NCBI RefSeq assembly: GCF_002608075.1
Contig: NZ_LAHA01000008.1
Span: forward strand, 1 to 64,000
Direction: 5' to 3'
DNA length: 64,000 nucleotides
Origin: Nostoc linckia z4
GTDB taxonomy: Bacteria; Cyanobacteriota; Cyanobacteriia; Cyanobacteriales; Nostocaceae
This document shows positions 52,444 to 61,381 of the stretch, piece after piece; within the stretch, counting starts at the first letter, position 1; each line of letters begins with the position of its first letter. A program made the translations under genes and the position numbers. The notes beneath the pieces are model-generated. The model did not search any database, was not told the DNA's origin, and was given only the letters and a program-made list of their open reading frames with translations.

Positions 52444-54306
52444 TTACTGCAATCCTGGTGTTTGATAAACTCGCCTAGTAAAATTATCCAAAACATCAGG
52501 TTCACTGCTACTAGACTCCGGTGCAGGTGCTACATCTTCCTCTGGTAATGGCAACATTCGCGCGGCTGACTCAATCCGTTCATGTAATGCTTGTGTTAGC
52601 GTTTTAATATCAGGAATTGTCACCTGACTTGACAAAGCAGGTTTAACTTGTGTATCCCAAAGAGCCTCACTATCATGCGCCCGTTTCTCATCGGCTTTGG
52701 ACACTGGAATAATTAAAGGATAGGGAATAGAAGCTTGTCCCTCTGAACTATAACCAGGACTGGTAATTACGCACTTGCCTTGAGGAAATTTCAAAATTTC
52801 GTCAGCACTGATTACAGGCATTTTTTGCAAATTCTCACTCCAGCTAATTGAACGGCTCATTTGTCCGCCAAGCGATCGCCCTGTGGTACGATTTTTAATC
52901 AGCACTTCCTTCTCACCGTAACGCTTTGAGTAATCCTCAGCCGTTTTGTAATTACCAGGATTAAACAAAACATGAGTACTACAAGCTGATGCGATCGCAC
53001 TCCCCATCTTATCCCCATAAATATCGTAAAGTTGCTCTAAACTTTGGATACCCAGAATAAAACAGGCACCGTTGGAACGATATTCATTAATCCACTGTGG
53101 CAGTCGGTCTAGCTTAATTGATGGTAATTCATCCAAAGAAATAATCAACGGGTCTTTGCGGGGACGGCTCAAATTACCAACAATCATCAAGTGCATTGCA
53201 GCCGCCAGCAGAGGCCCAACCACACTGCGGCGTTCATCATCTAGCTTGAACACCACCATCTCTCTACCTTCAAGCTTAGTGGGAATGTCCGATTTCCCCA
53301 TAAATGCCCTCAGCAAATCAGCTTGGATGAAAGATGAGAAAGTACCTGCTGCTGTGGTCAAAATCCCCGAAATAGTCTTCTCTGCATCCTTAGCACTCAA
53401 AAATTGAATAAATGAAGTCGCCACCCATTCATCCAACCTTTTGGACTGTACTGCATGGTCAAGACGCTGTACCAGTTTTGGCAACCGCAGCACCGCATAA
53501 AGCATCGCCATATCTGGGTAAGGAGAACCCTTAACTAACTGTAAAAGTGCTTTAGCTAACAAGTCCCCGGCTTTAGCAAAGAACTCATCACTTTTACCAC
53601 CACTGGAAGCATTGCGGTTAATCACTTGCCCAATTTCCCCCGCCATTACCCCATCGCGTGCATCACGCATATAATCCAAAGGATTGATCACACCGCTAAA
53701 GGGTTCACCGGGGGCAAATACTCGTACTTTGTAACCATAACGGGCTGCTAAGGGTGCATGGAGTCGTAGTTGGTCGCCCTTCTTATCGTAGAGTAAAATC
53801 GGAAAACCTTGCTGCATCGCACTTTCTAACATCCGGTCTATGGTAGAGTAGGTTTTACCAGACCCAGGCGCACCTATTACCAGTGTTCCCCTTTCGGCAT
53901 TGGGAAACCAAACTGTAGGTGCAGCACCAAGCATAGTTTGTATGTTAGCCAGCAACCCCCGCCATTTACCTTTTACCCAATAGCGAGGAGTACCAGACCA
54001 CAGGGTAACTTTATTGTGTTTATGCTCCTTGATTTGCTTGAGTGCTAGGTTAGTTGCTGCTAATTTCTCGCTGATACCGGAGACTTTACCAGTGGTGATT
54101 TTTCCCTTACCAGTACCACTGATTTGCAACAACAGTAAAACGAAGAGCATTCCACCTAACATCATCCAACCTTGGGGATTGTTATACTGTTGAAACAACT
54201 TGCCAAAGTCAATGCTAGCCAGAGGTGCTTGAAAGGATGAGACTTCAATTAATGTTGAGTTAGTAGCGATCTGGTTGTCTGGTAGATTTTTCTGGTAAAT
54301 GTTCAT
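52444..54306 (-). CDS. virD4: VirD4/TraD-type coupling protein
   Basis: 620 residues. One hydrophobic segment (about 47-62) near the N-terminus anchors it in the inner membrane. Walker A is GAPGSGKT (145-152) followed by PILLYDKKGDQ, as in coupling proteins; LIISLDELPSI is the Walker B region, and ACFILGIQSLEQLYDIYG and VLFNPGNYKTAEDYSKRYGEKEV are family motifs. It links the relaxosome to the VirB channel. Its end has an acidic, Pro-rich tail (LPLPEEDVAPAPESSS). It sits in a second block about 35 kb from the main VirB operon and is transcribed in the opposite direction. Confidence 0.93.
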   Translation of the reverse strand: MNIYQKNLPDNQIATNSTLIEVSSFQAPLASIDFGKLFQQYNNPQGWMMLGGMLFVLLLLQISGTGKGKITTGKVSGISEKLAATNLALKQIKEHKHNKVTLWSGTPRYWVKGKWRGLLANIQTMLGAAPTVWFPNAERGTLVIGAPGSGKTYSTIDRMLESAMQQGFPILLYDKKGDQLRLHAPLAARYGYKVRVFAPGEPFSGVINPLDYMRDARDGVMAGEIGQVINRNASSGGKSDEFFAKAGDLLAKALLQLVKGSPYPDMAMLYAVLRLPKLVQRLDHAVQSKRLDEWVATSFIQFLSAKDAEKTISGILTTAAGTFSSFIQADLLRAFMGKSDIPTKLEGREMVVFKLDDERRSVVGPLLAAAMHLMIVGNLSRPRKDPLIISLDELPSIKLDRLPQWINEYRSNGACFILGIQSLEQLYDIYGDKMGSAIASACSTHVLFNPGNYKTAEDYSKRYGEKEVLIKNRTTGRSLGGQMSRSISWSENLQKMPVISADEILKFPQGKCVITSPGYSSEGQASIPYPLIIPVSKADEKRAHDSEALWDTQVKPALSSQVTIPDIKTLTQALHERIESAARMLPLPEEDVAPAPESSSSEPDVLDNFTRRVYQTPGLQ

Positions 54307-54433
54307 AGCAGTGAAGTAGGCATTTAGCAGAAATTTTAGCTACCAAGTGAAAGCTAAAGTATTGACCTTTTGGACATTTTTTTAGAGGTGTTAGAAACTC
54401 TATTTTTAGAGGAGTGTCAGATACATAACAGCT

Positions 54434-55327
54434 TTATGAATGGTTGCTGTTAAACCTGGCCAATAACTCCTCACGGGAGAGATTTGATAACTGCAACAGT
54501 AAAGAAGCATACTCTTGTGAAGGTAGCTCTAGAATAGGCTGAATAATTGTGGCTAATTGTTCATCTAGCGTACCAAATCGAACTGTTAGTAAATTTTCTA
54601 CAACCATCCGTTGCCCTTGCTTTTGAGCCTCTTGCTCCCACTGCACATATAATGGTGATAATTTCATGATTAACCTCCTGTCATCCTCATCTATATTTTC
54701 GCTAGTCTGTAAATTAGCATTCAAGTTAGTCACCAACCTTAGCGCAATTGAACGTAAAGAATTACTACGAGGTAGTTTTTGTAATTCATCAATTGCCTGT
54801 TCTTGCACCCTTCCCCTACCTAAAAGCCTTAACCAGAGTGTTTCTTCTGTGCGTGGTAACTGGTGAATTGCTACAATCGCCGTTCTGAAATGGTCTGCTA
54901 AAAAATAAACTCCAGAACCCCAATTTTCTTCATCCAGTATCCCCCGAAAGCCACGAATAATCGATTCAGACACTGTAGGAGTAATAATCCACAGTTTTGG
55001 TAACTTTTCCTCTAGCAACCGCTCCTGATTCCGGTTCGCTTCTCGCTGTAACTCGCCTCGTAACTCCAGTAACTTCAAAATACAGTTACAAATTTCTGTC
55101 ACCGTAGCAGGATTACGAAACGGTTCAAATAAAGCAGGAGTTGCAGCAAATAGTCCCAATAATCCCAATGGTAGCGCATCTGCTCTAGTTGGGAGGACGG
55201 GTGCAAACCAAACATCAATCTGTCGCACTTCTCCTTTTACTTCACGGGGTGCTTTTACCTCTCCTAGAGGCTTCAACAACTCCTCTAAAAATTCTTTGGC
55301 AAATTGGTCGTAGGGAAATCTAGTCAT
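54434..55327 (-). CDS. Rpn-type (PD-(D/E)XK) nuclease-like protein
   Basis: 297 residues. It begins MTRFPYDQFAKEFLEELL, then GEVRQIDVWFAP in an Rpn/DUF4351-style arrangement. The middle contains KLWIITPTVSESIIRGFRGI and LADHFRTAIVAIHQLPRTEETLWLRLLGRG. The end (MVVENLLTVRFGTLDEQLATIIQPILELPSQEYASLLLQLSNLSREELLARF) is the DUF4351-like C-terminal domain common in cyanobacterial proteins that are often mislabelled flagellar assembly protein H. Rpn proteins are recombination-promoting nucleases. Activity is uncertain because I cannot place all catalytic residues. Confidence 0.7.
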   Translation of the reverse strand: MTRFPYDQFAKEFLEELLKPLGEVKAPREVKGEVRQIDVWFAPVLPTRADALPLGLLGLFAATPALFEPFRNPATVTEICNCILKLLELRGELQREANRNQERLLEEKLPKLWIITPTVSESIIRGFRGILDEENWGSGVYFLADHFRTAIVAIHQLPRTEETLWLRLLGRGRVQEQAIDELQKLPRSNSLRSIALRLVTNLNANLQTSENIDEDDRRLIMKLSPLYVQWEQEAQKQGQRMVVENLLTVRFGTLDEQLATIIQPILELPSQEYASLLLQLSNLSREELLARFNSNHS

Positions 55328-55651
55328 TTATAATACACACATTTCGCCCAGAAATTTAGACACAAATTTATTATTGTTTAAAGTGTAATTATTGCATTTA
55401 TATCTTGTCTTAGTATACTATTTTGGGGAGTATATTTATTTTAAATATTTTCTGAAACCACTGCTCTAAATTGTTAGTTACCTCCTTCCATCGGCGCATT
55501 AGCTTACAGTATTTTATAAGTCTGTAACGAATAAAATTCACAAAGACTCTGCATTTCTCTGCATTTAAAACCGCTACGATTTTATGCAAAGCGGCAACTA
55601 AGTTTTGAGGCTAACGCCTCATGCGTTGGACAATCATATTTATGCAGTCCA
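55328..55651. other. 324-bp intergenic region between divergent genes
   Basis: AT-rich DNA without a gene, likely containing divergent promoters. A short hairpin, GAGGCTAACGCCTC (about 55603-55616), is nearly the same as GAGGCTAATGCCTC before the methylase gene (about 43325-43338). Confidence 0.45.
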
Positions 55652-56746
55652 ATGGTTAAATCAAAAGTTACAGACAACTCTAAACACCCCCATCAATCTA
55701 CCAGTAAAACTACTGCTGCCAAACCTAAAACTCCCAAAGCCAGAGCAACTGAAACTGATGATTATGACTTTGAAGAAACCGAATTTGAAATAGACCCAGA
55801 ACTCTTCAATGATAATTATAACCAAGTTCGCAAACCGATTCTTCCCTACGGTATTGTCGTTAACGATAAACCTGCTGGACTTTTGATTCCAGAAGACCAG
55901 TTAGAAAAAGCTGGTTGGATTGAAATACCTGGAGAAGATGATCTAACTACTGTCACTTTGACTGAAGATGTTACCGGACTATTAATTACTGAAGGTCGGT
56001 TACTGGTTTTAGCTTTTGCACCAGAATATATCCGCTATAAATCAGATGTTGAAGAAGTAGGTGGTTCATTTGTTGGGCTTTATGACGATTACAGGCATAG
56101 TCTTGATAAGAAAACAATGGATGTGTGTTCTGAACACGCAATCATGTTTCTTGATGACAAGAATCAACCATTACATACTACTCCTGTTGTTGTCCGGTTC
56201 AAAAATGTAGCTCTTTGGAGTTTTAAATCAGTGCGTGAAGAATTTTATCGTTCATTAGAGAAAACCTTCGCTGATTATTTCCAAGTGCCATTTAGTGGTA
56301 AAAGTGATAAATGGCGGAGTTTAGGTGTGCTAGAAATTGAGTTTAGAGCAATTAAAGAAGGTGAAGGTAAGAATAAACATAACTGTTGCAAAACTGTAGC
56401 CTACACTAAACCCACAGTTGAAAATTTCCCGCAACTGTATTTGGGTAAAACCACAGCTAAAGCCCTAATTTGGCAACAACATGATGCGATCGCTGGTTTT
56501 AATGAACCTCAATCCCTACCTGCTTTGCCAGGAGAATCGGTATCTGTAGACGTGGAAGTATTACCACCCTCTAAGAATAGGAACAAAACTCAAAGCGTTC
56601 GTAAATCCAAACCAGCGACCAAGCCACCTCGCAAAATTCAACTTATTGACGATGACGACTTCCTCGATGAAACCGACGATTTGGGAGCTGAGTTAGACGA
56701 TGATGATTTTGAGGAGGAAGACGATGAACTGGATGATGAGGAATAG
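55652..56746 (+). CDS. DUF5895-like cyanobacterial protein with acidic C-terminal tail
   Basis: 364 residues. The central part (about 58-280) contains ILPYGIVVNDKPAGLLIPE, EDVTGLLITEGRLLVLAF, VGLYDDYRHSLDKKTMDVC, TPVVVRFKNVALWSFKSVREEFYRSLE and GKSDKWRSLGVLEIEFRAI, which I associate with DUF5895, a cyanobacterial family of unknown function. The N-terminus (1-40) is Lys/Thr-rich and the last 45 residues are almost all Asp/Glu. The layout (compact domain plus acidic tail) resembles that of phage and bacterial ssDNA-binding proteins such as gp32 or SSB. Because no other SSB is seen beside the replication genes, this role is a reasonable hypothesis, but only that. Confidence 0.65.
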   Translation: MVKSKVTDNSKHPHQSTSKTTAAKPKTPKARATETDDYDFEETEFEIDPELFNDNYNQVRKPILPYGIVVNDKPAGLLIPEDQLEKAGWIEIPGEDDLTTVTLTEDVTGLLITEGRLLVLAFAPEYIRYKSDVEEVGGSFVGLYDDYRHSLDKKTMDVCSEHAIMFLDDKNQPLHTTPVVVRFKNVALWSFKSVREEFYRSLEKTFADYFQVPFSGKSDKWRSLGVLEIEFRAIKEGEGKNKHNCCKTVAYTKPTVENFPQLYLGKTTAKALIWQQHDAIAGFNEPQSLPALPGESVSVDVEVLPPSKNRNKTQSVRKSKPATKPPRKIQLIDDDDFLDETDDLGAELDDDDFEEEDDELDDEE

Positions 56747-56788
56747 TCCAATGCAACTATAGCGTCTGTGCTGGTTAACTACCCACTA

Positions 56789-56890
56789 CTCAGTGCTGAG
56801 TCATGAGTCCTGAGTAGATTAAAAATCACTCAGTACTTATTTATGTACTTGGTATATACCCCACACAGCACTTGCTCCACTTGTGTGCGG
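56789..56890. repeat. Dispersed intergenic repeat, copy 2 (inverse of copy 1)
   Basis: Reverse complement of the 30534-30610 element: on the minus strand it reads CCGCACACAAGTGGAG, ACCAAGTACATAA, GTACT, TTTTTAAT, ACTCAGGACTCA and GCACTGAG. It lies 42 bp after the DUF5895-like stop. Confidence 0.6.
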
Positions 56891-56993
56891 CTTTTTAACT
56901 CATCACGGGCTAAACGCCCCGCTATCCATGTACAGCACTCTTCATCCACCACTGACCTAGATGCCGATTTAATGGGAATTTCCTAGAGGTTTT

Positions 56994-57042
56994 AGAAGAA
57001 AACTCTGCCATAGTCTTCTTGGCTACGGCAGAGTTTTCTTCT
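56994..57042. terminator. Strong bidirectional terminator
   Basis: AGAAGAAAACTCTGCCATAG (56994-57013) pairs with CTACGGCAGAGTTTTCTTCT (57023-57042), 20 bp with one mismatch, around a 9-nt loop. It carries A- and T-rich flanks on both strands and lies between two convergent genes. Confidence 0.85.
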
Positions 57043-57055
57043 AGATTTCGAGTTA

Positions 57056-57784
57056 TCAACTTCGAGAATTTTTACTATTAGTGAAAAGCTGACTATCAGC
57101 AAGTTGATAGCCAGTGCCATTGAAACAAAAATTCAATTGACGTAGCTGCTCTTGCTCGGTTTGCAGTACCTTAATGCACGGTAATGCCTGACCTCGGTTC
57201 TCTCCCACTGACAACAAAAGTTTACCTGGTGGTAGATTGGAATTCAAGTAACTCAAGAATACCTGAGTAATTGGTCTGTCCTTTCTGAGCCAGTAACCAG
57301 TATACAAACATCCCAAAGCACCACAGACATCAGGCGTATTCAAGTTGAAAACTGCGAACCTGCCGTCTTTTCCTTCCACACTCCAAGCCAGTATATTTTT
57401 AGCAGATGCTTTGGTATTCAACTCTGTATTTTCTACAATCACCTGTTCAACTACTGAAGCAGGCACAACATTAGCAGCTTTGTTCCAAGTAACGGTTGCC
57501 GCATTTAAGCTACAGCCCCCTAAGCTTATGAGAATCGACAGCAACAAAAAGATGCCCAAACCTATGCGAAACCAATGAACCCAGTAGCGTACCCTCATAG
57601 AAGGTGCTGGTAATTGATATGCAGTTGTCTTCAGTGGTTGAGACTGACTAGGGGAGGCGGAGGAAGAATAAACTCCTTTTCCTTCCCCTGTTTGCCCAAA
57701 GTGTATTTTTGAATTGCTATCAGTATCAAGTATTTCTTTTATCTCATGGGGTGAAGTAATAGAGGTTTTAGATAAATCTGTCAT
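57056..57784 (-). CDS. Membrane-anchored periplasmic protein, probably conjugation-associated
   Basis: 242 residues. A soluble N-terminus (about 1-65) precedes one hydrophobic helix (about 72-92) that ends in LISLGGCS, which looks like a lipobox. The remaining 145 residues are periplasmic, with several Cys (PDVCGALGCLY, LPCIKVL, NFCFNG) that could form disulfides. It starts 3 bp after the transglycosylase-like gene stop, so they are one unit. An outer-membrane lipoprotein role (VirB7-like) is conceivable, but the size (far above VirB7) and the internal position of the lipobox make it unsure. Confidence 0.55.
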   Translation of the reverse strand: MTDLSKTSITSPHEIKEILDTDSNSKIHFGQTGEGKGVYSSSASPSQSQPLKTTAYQLPAPSMRVRYWVHWFRIGLGIFLLLSILISLGGCSLNAATVTWNKAANVVPASVVEQVIVENTELNTKASAKNILAWSVEGKDGRFAVFNLNTPDVCGALGCLYTGYWLRKDRPITQVFLSYLNSNLPPGKLLLSVGENRGQALPCIKVLQTEQEQLRQLNFCFNGTGYQLADSQLFTNSKNSRS

Positions 57785-57787
57785 ACT

Positions 57788-59755
57788 CTACCTCCCATTT
57801 TCAGTATTTTTAGCAGTGCTGATGTAGCTAGAATTTACATTGGGAGAACAGGTCAGCGTTACATTATCGCTATTACTGTTGCGATAACTAGCTAAAGCGG
57901 TTTTGCCGTAATCTTTGAGGCTGAGGCGACCGAGGGCATCTGAGCCATTTCCATCAACTTTGCTGTAATCACCACCAAAGTGCTTTTGAGCCACTCGTTC
58001 AATTAGGCGATCGCCCGTAAATGGCTGTCCTGTAGCCGGATCGATTTGCTCTTGTGTCACTTGAATTTTGTTAGCCATATCAGCCATAAATGCCCTATCT
58101 TGGTCGGCGGTCGGAAAAAACTCAAATAGTTCAGCCTCTGTTGGTCGATGCCCTTGCTCCACTTGACTGAGAAACTCTTTACCTCCAGGCTTGGCAGCAA
58201 TTAACTGCACTGCATAAGGGTTATAACTCATGAACTGGTAGCGACCGAGAGCGCGACCACAATTTAAACCCCCATCCGCACAGGTATGTATGCCAACTGC
58301 TTTGTAATCCCCGCTACCAGCACTCTCAATTTCCGCAATCGCATTTGAGAGCGATCGCAAATCAATACCAGAGAATGATTGATCTGTTATCGACCGACTA
58401 CCATTGCTGAACGCGCATGGATTAATCTTCTCTCTTACTCCAGTACGGTTGGTAATGCTAGCTTTAGGCTCTCTTGTCGCTCCAGTTGGTAGAGACGCAG
58501 TATTTGTCCTCTGTTCACTCAAATTGCCTACAAATATCAGGGAGTTAACTTTGTAGCTGAAAAAAGGAACAGGGCCGATAAAGTAAGGTGTACAACCCAT
58601 TCGCCAAGCACAGAAACGAAAGAACAAAGCCGTATCTACCGTATCAGTGGTTTCATCCGGCTCCATTACCACCACCTTAAAAGCTTTACCAAACGGTAGC
58701 CTTCCTGTTGGTTCTCGACCGTTATTCGCTGCTTTTAGGATACCCCGCCCGCCCTCGACTTCTTGGTATTTCCCGGAAATCCACTGCTTACCTTCTAACT
58801 TACTGCGATCGCTACGACCTGCATTTTCCAAATCATCCAATTCTAAATAAGCGCAGTCTTTTACAGTACAAGGCACAGAAAACCCTTGTACGTCTGAACC
58901 AGAAATCGTATTATTACGGCGGTTTTCTGCTGGCCCATGAACTACATCAATCCGCATTACTAAGCTACCAATTTCAGTGATGGGATTAGGCATTAATCCT
59001 AAAGGTACTTGTCCCAAACCAGGAATATCCGAAACATTGCTATTCATCCAACCTGTAAATTGTTGTAGCTGTACTGCATCTAAGTTAGGAATTGAAGAAA
59101 TAGAAAACTCTGACAAGTCGATTTCTAAGAGCTTCATTTGCCCAACTTCATACTGTGTTAGTACCTGAGCTAGTGTTAAATTAGATGCAGCAATTCCTTT
59201 TGATTTTAGTAAGGTGGCAACAGGTGTAATATTGTTTACTTGTGTCTTAGCTAATTCTGGAACAACCTGAGCCAAATGGCTCAATGTCTGTTCCCCAATC
59301 AGGGGAAATTCACTCAAGGCAATTTTGTTTGAATCTATACTGTTAATGTCTGTGTTTGCCTCTGGTACTCTGCCCAGAGCGATCGCCTGGATCGCCTGCA
59401 AAGAAAACTCCTCTGCCTGCAATGCTTCACTGATATCTCCTAACTTCAAATATTGGTCAGGAGTCATACCCACATTCCAAGTGCGACTCAGGTCATAACC
59501 CAGTGTTTGGCTGTAGGGACTGCCATCAATTGCACCGGATTGACTGATACCTGGTAGCTGGGCCAGAGAAATGCGGCTCCAGTCTGGGAGCAAAACTTTA
59601 GTAGCAGGTAGTCGAGACTGAGGATTTGCAACTTCTACAATTCGAGTCGGTAAATTGCCATCACCAAATGTGTTGATTGTGGCTTGTGCAGCGATACTAT
59701 AAATAATACAAGCAATGACAACCAGAAGAGATATCCATGCTTTTGGTATCTTCAT
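57788..59755 (-). CDS. VirB1-like lytic transglycosylase fused to a large N-terminal domain
   Basis: 655 residues. Residues 1-25 look like a signal peptide (SLLVVIACIIYSIAAQA). A large N-terminal region (about 30-440) is of unknown fold. The C-terminal part (about 470-600) carries LSNAIAEIESAGSGDYKAVG, then GRALGRYQFMSYNPYAVQLI. This is the E-S-x-G plus GRYQFM arrangement of lysozyme/transglycosylase-like domains with a catalytic Glu in the AEIESAG segment. VirB1 homologues cut peptidoglycan to let the channel through. The gene is in the same direction as VirD4 and is followed by the lipobox protein. Confidence 0.75.
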   Translation of the reverse strand: MKIPKAWISLLVVIACIIYSIAAQATINTFGDGNLPTRIVEVANPQSRLPATKVLLPDWSRISLAQLPGISQSGAIDGSPYSQTLGYDLSRTWNVGMTPDQYLKLGDISEALQAEEFSLQAIQAIALGRVPEANTDINSIDSNKIALSEFPLIGEQTLSHLAQVVPELAKTQVNNITPVATLLKSKGIAASNLTLAQVLTQYEVGQMKLLEIDLSEFSISSIPNLDAVQLQQFTGWMNSNVSDIPGLGQVPLGLMPNPITEIGSLVMRIDVVHGPAENRRNNTISGSDVQGFSVPCTVKDCAYLELDDLENAGRSDRSKLEGKQWISGKYQEVEGGRGILKAANNGREPTGRLPFGKAFKVVVMEPDETTDTVDTALFFRFCAWRMGCTPYFIGPVPFFSYKVNSLIFVGNLSEQRTNTASLPTGATREPKASITNRTGVREKINPCAFSNGSRSITDQSFSGIDLRSLSNAIAEIESAGSGDYKAVGIHTCADGGLNCGRALGRYQFMSYNPYAVQLIAAKPGGKEFLSQVEQGHRPTEAELFEFFPTADQDRAFMADMANKIQVTQEQIDPATGQPFTGDRLIERVAQKHFGGDYSKVDGNGSDALGRLSLKDYGKTALASYRNSNSDNVTLTCSPNVNSSYISTAKNTENGR

Positions 59756-59909
59756 AATTCCAGGTTTAAAAATGACAGCAACTATACCCCAACAAGCAAA
59801 GTAATTTATTGAATAAAAACCCGGCGTTGCTGAATGAAGGAATGAAAATTAAAAATTCAATCTCTCAAACTCTTACTCTCTGCGCCTGGAGCGTCTGGAG
59901 CGTGTTAGC

Positions 59910-59962
59910 GTACCCCTGCTCTTAAGCAAGCTACGCGGAGCGTCTCGTAGAGAAGCGGGGCG
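59910..59962. repeat. Copy of the GTACCCCTGC palindromic repeat
   Basis: GTACCCCTGCTCTTAAGCAA, then GCTACGCGGAGCGTCTCGTA and GAGAAGCGGGG. Same family as the copies in virB9 and at 41584. It lies in the 299-bp spacer 59756-60054, which holds no gene. Confidence 0.7.
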
Positions 59963-60054
59963 TAAGCCCGACAAAAATCATCCCACTGATCAGCAATGCC
60001 AAAAACCCAATTAATTGTTGCTTATGGGGTATAGGAAGAGAGTGAAAATATGAC

Positions 60055-60363
60055 TTATAACTCTAGCTCCTCTTCTGCTGACTGTTGACTTTTCTTAGAC
60101 TTGTAACCGGAGCCAGAGCCATATCCTGGTAATTGAGGATTGGGATTAGCAGCCGATTCAGTGTAAGGTGTATCCCCAAGATTGATTTCAAAGATATTCT
60201 CTTGATAACCATCCCTAAATTGGTCTGCTTGCAAGGGATTACTACTATCTCCAGAACTTGATTGCTCAACACCGTAACCTTCAGATTGATAGCCACTGCC
60301 AGACTGATAATTACTACTGTAGTTAGTATCAAGATTTTGGTTAATTGTGGGTTCGTTATTCAT
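60055..60363 (-). CDS. Small acidic Ser/Tyr/Gln-rich protein
   Basis: About 102 residues from ATG 60363 (MNNEPTINQNLD), chosen because AGG lies at a good distance upstream on the gene strand; ATG 60369 is also possible. Low-complexity Tyr/Ser/Gly/Gln-rich sequence (SGSGYQSEGYGVEQSSSGD) with an ENIFEINLGDTPYTES core and an EEELEL acidic end. No domain recognised. It lies 300 bp upstream of the transglycosylase gene in the same direction, so it may be part of that block. Confidence 0.55.
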   Translation of the reverse strand: MNNEPTINQNLDTNYSSNYQSGSGYQSEGYGVEQSSSGDSSNPLQADQFRDGYQENIFEINLGDTPYTESAANPNPQLPGYGSGSGYKSKKSQQSAEEELEL

Positions 60364-60493
60364 TGACATTACCTGAAAAAGCTGTATAAATGCCAGCATA
60401 AAAAGATTTATCTAATATCAGCCTTCACCTATTGGACATTAATTTTTTAGCCGATTGGCTATTTTTGGTGATGCGCTCATATCGAGATGAAAA

Positions 60494-61192
60494 ATGGAGC
60501 AAATGAATTTAATTTCACCAGAAATAATGGCAGAAATCAGTAATGCTAATAGTACCAAACTGCCAGACAACACCCGAAAAATGCTGCAAATTCTGGCAAG
60601 TTTAAATACACCAAAAGAATTATTAGCAAGTCTTTTAGAAATAGCTGAATTTTCCCTACACCATGTTCGCTACCTTGCAGGGCCATTGGTAATTCATCGC
60701 AGTCCTTGGAGTGATACGATTCCCCAATGGCTGAAGTTTGCTTGTATTCAGGATCGATTGGAACTTATCTTCACTGAATACGAACAGGATCAGGTTGGTG
60801 TTTCCAGCACAGCCACAGAAGTTCTTACCTACATGATGCCTGCAACTTACGAAGCACCTTTACATAGAGATTACGCTGACCTTTATCTTTGGGTAGGTAA
60901 TGAAGTTTTAACCAAATACGATAAATTACCAAAGGGTTGCAAGAGTTTTTATGAATTTATAAGTGATGGTGCTACGAGCAATGCCAGCAATAATCGCATC
61001 ATTCATTTTAATCAGGTAAAAAATGAATTCAACTATCTTAGCAGGTCAATTCGACGCAGCATAGTTAAACACGCAGCACAAGAGGGATGGGGTAAGCGTA
61101 ATGTCAATGCCAAATCTAACTTAGACTCGACCCAAAGCACTCCAACTCCTAAACCTTCATCAAATTCAACTGTGCAAATGAGCTTGTTCTAA
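60494..61192 (+). CDS. Hypothetical protein
   Basis: 232 residues (MEQMNLISPEIMAEISNA...). Helical, with aromatic-rich segments VRYLAGPLVIHRSPWSDTIPQWLKFACIQDRLELIF and DYADLYLWVGNEVL, then YNYLSRSIRRSIVKHAAQEGWG-like basic helix (about 185-205). The final QMSLF is a possible clamp-binding peptide (QxxLF, the consensus beta-clamp motif). A clamp-binding role would fit the adjacent polymerase and the element's own DnaN, but this is inference from a short motif. Start ATG 60494 has no strong SD; ATG 60503 is an alternative. Confidence 0.55.
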   Translation: MEQMNLISPEIMAEISNANSTKLPDNTRKMLQILASLNTPKELLASLLEIAEFSLHHVRYLAGPLVIHRSPWSDTIPQWLKFACIQDRLELIFTEYEQDQVGVSSTATEVLTYMMPATYEAPLHRDYADLYLWVGNEVLTKYDKLPKGCKSFYEFISDGATSNASNNRIIHFNQVKNEFNYLSRSIRRSIVKHAAQEGWGKRNVNAKSNLDSTQSTPTPKPSSNSTVQMSLF

Positions 61193-61381
61193 ATTTTCAC
61201 TCTTCTCCTCAGTCTACAATTTTAAATTTTCAGCTGAGGATTTTTCTGTTAGAGGGAACCATAAAAATAAATCTCCAGCCGGATTAAGGAATTACTCGTT
61301 GTGTTGCCAGGATCGCTTGTGTGCGTTAAATGGAAGCGTTCGCTTCTTTAATTATGAACATAAATTTTCAATTTAGTCATC

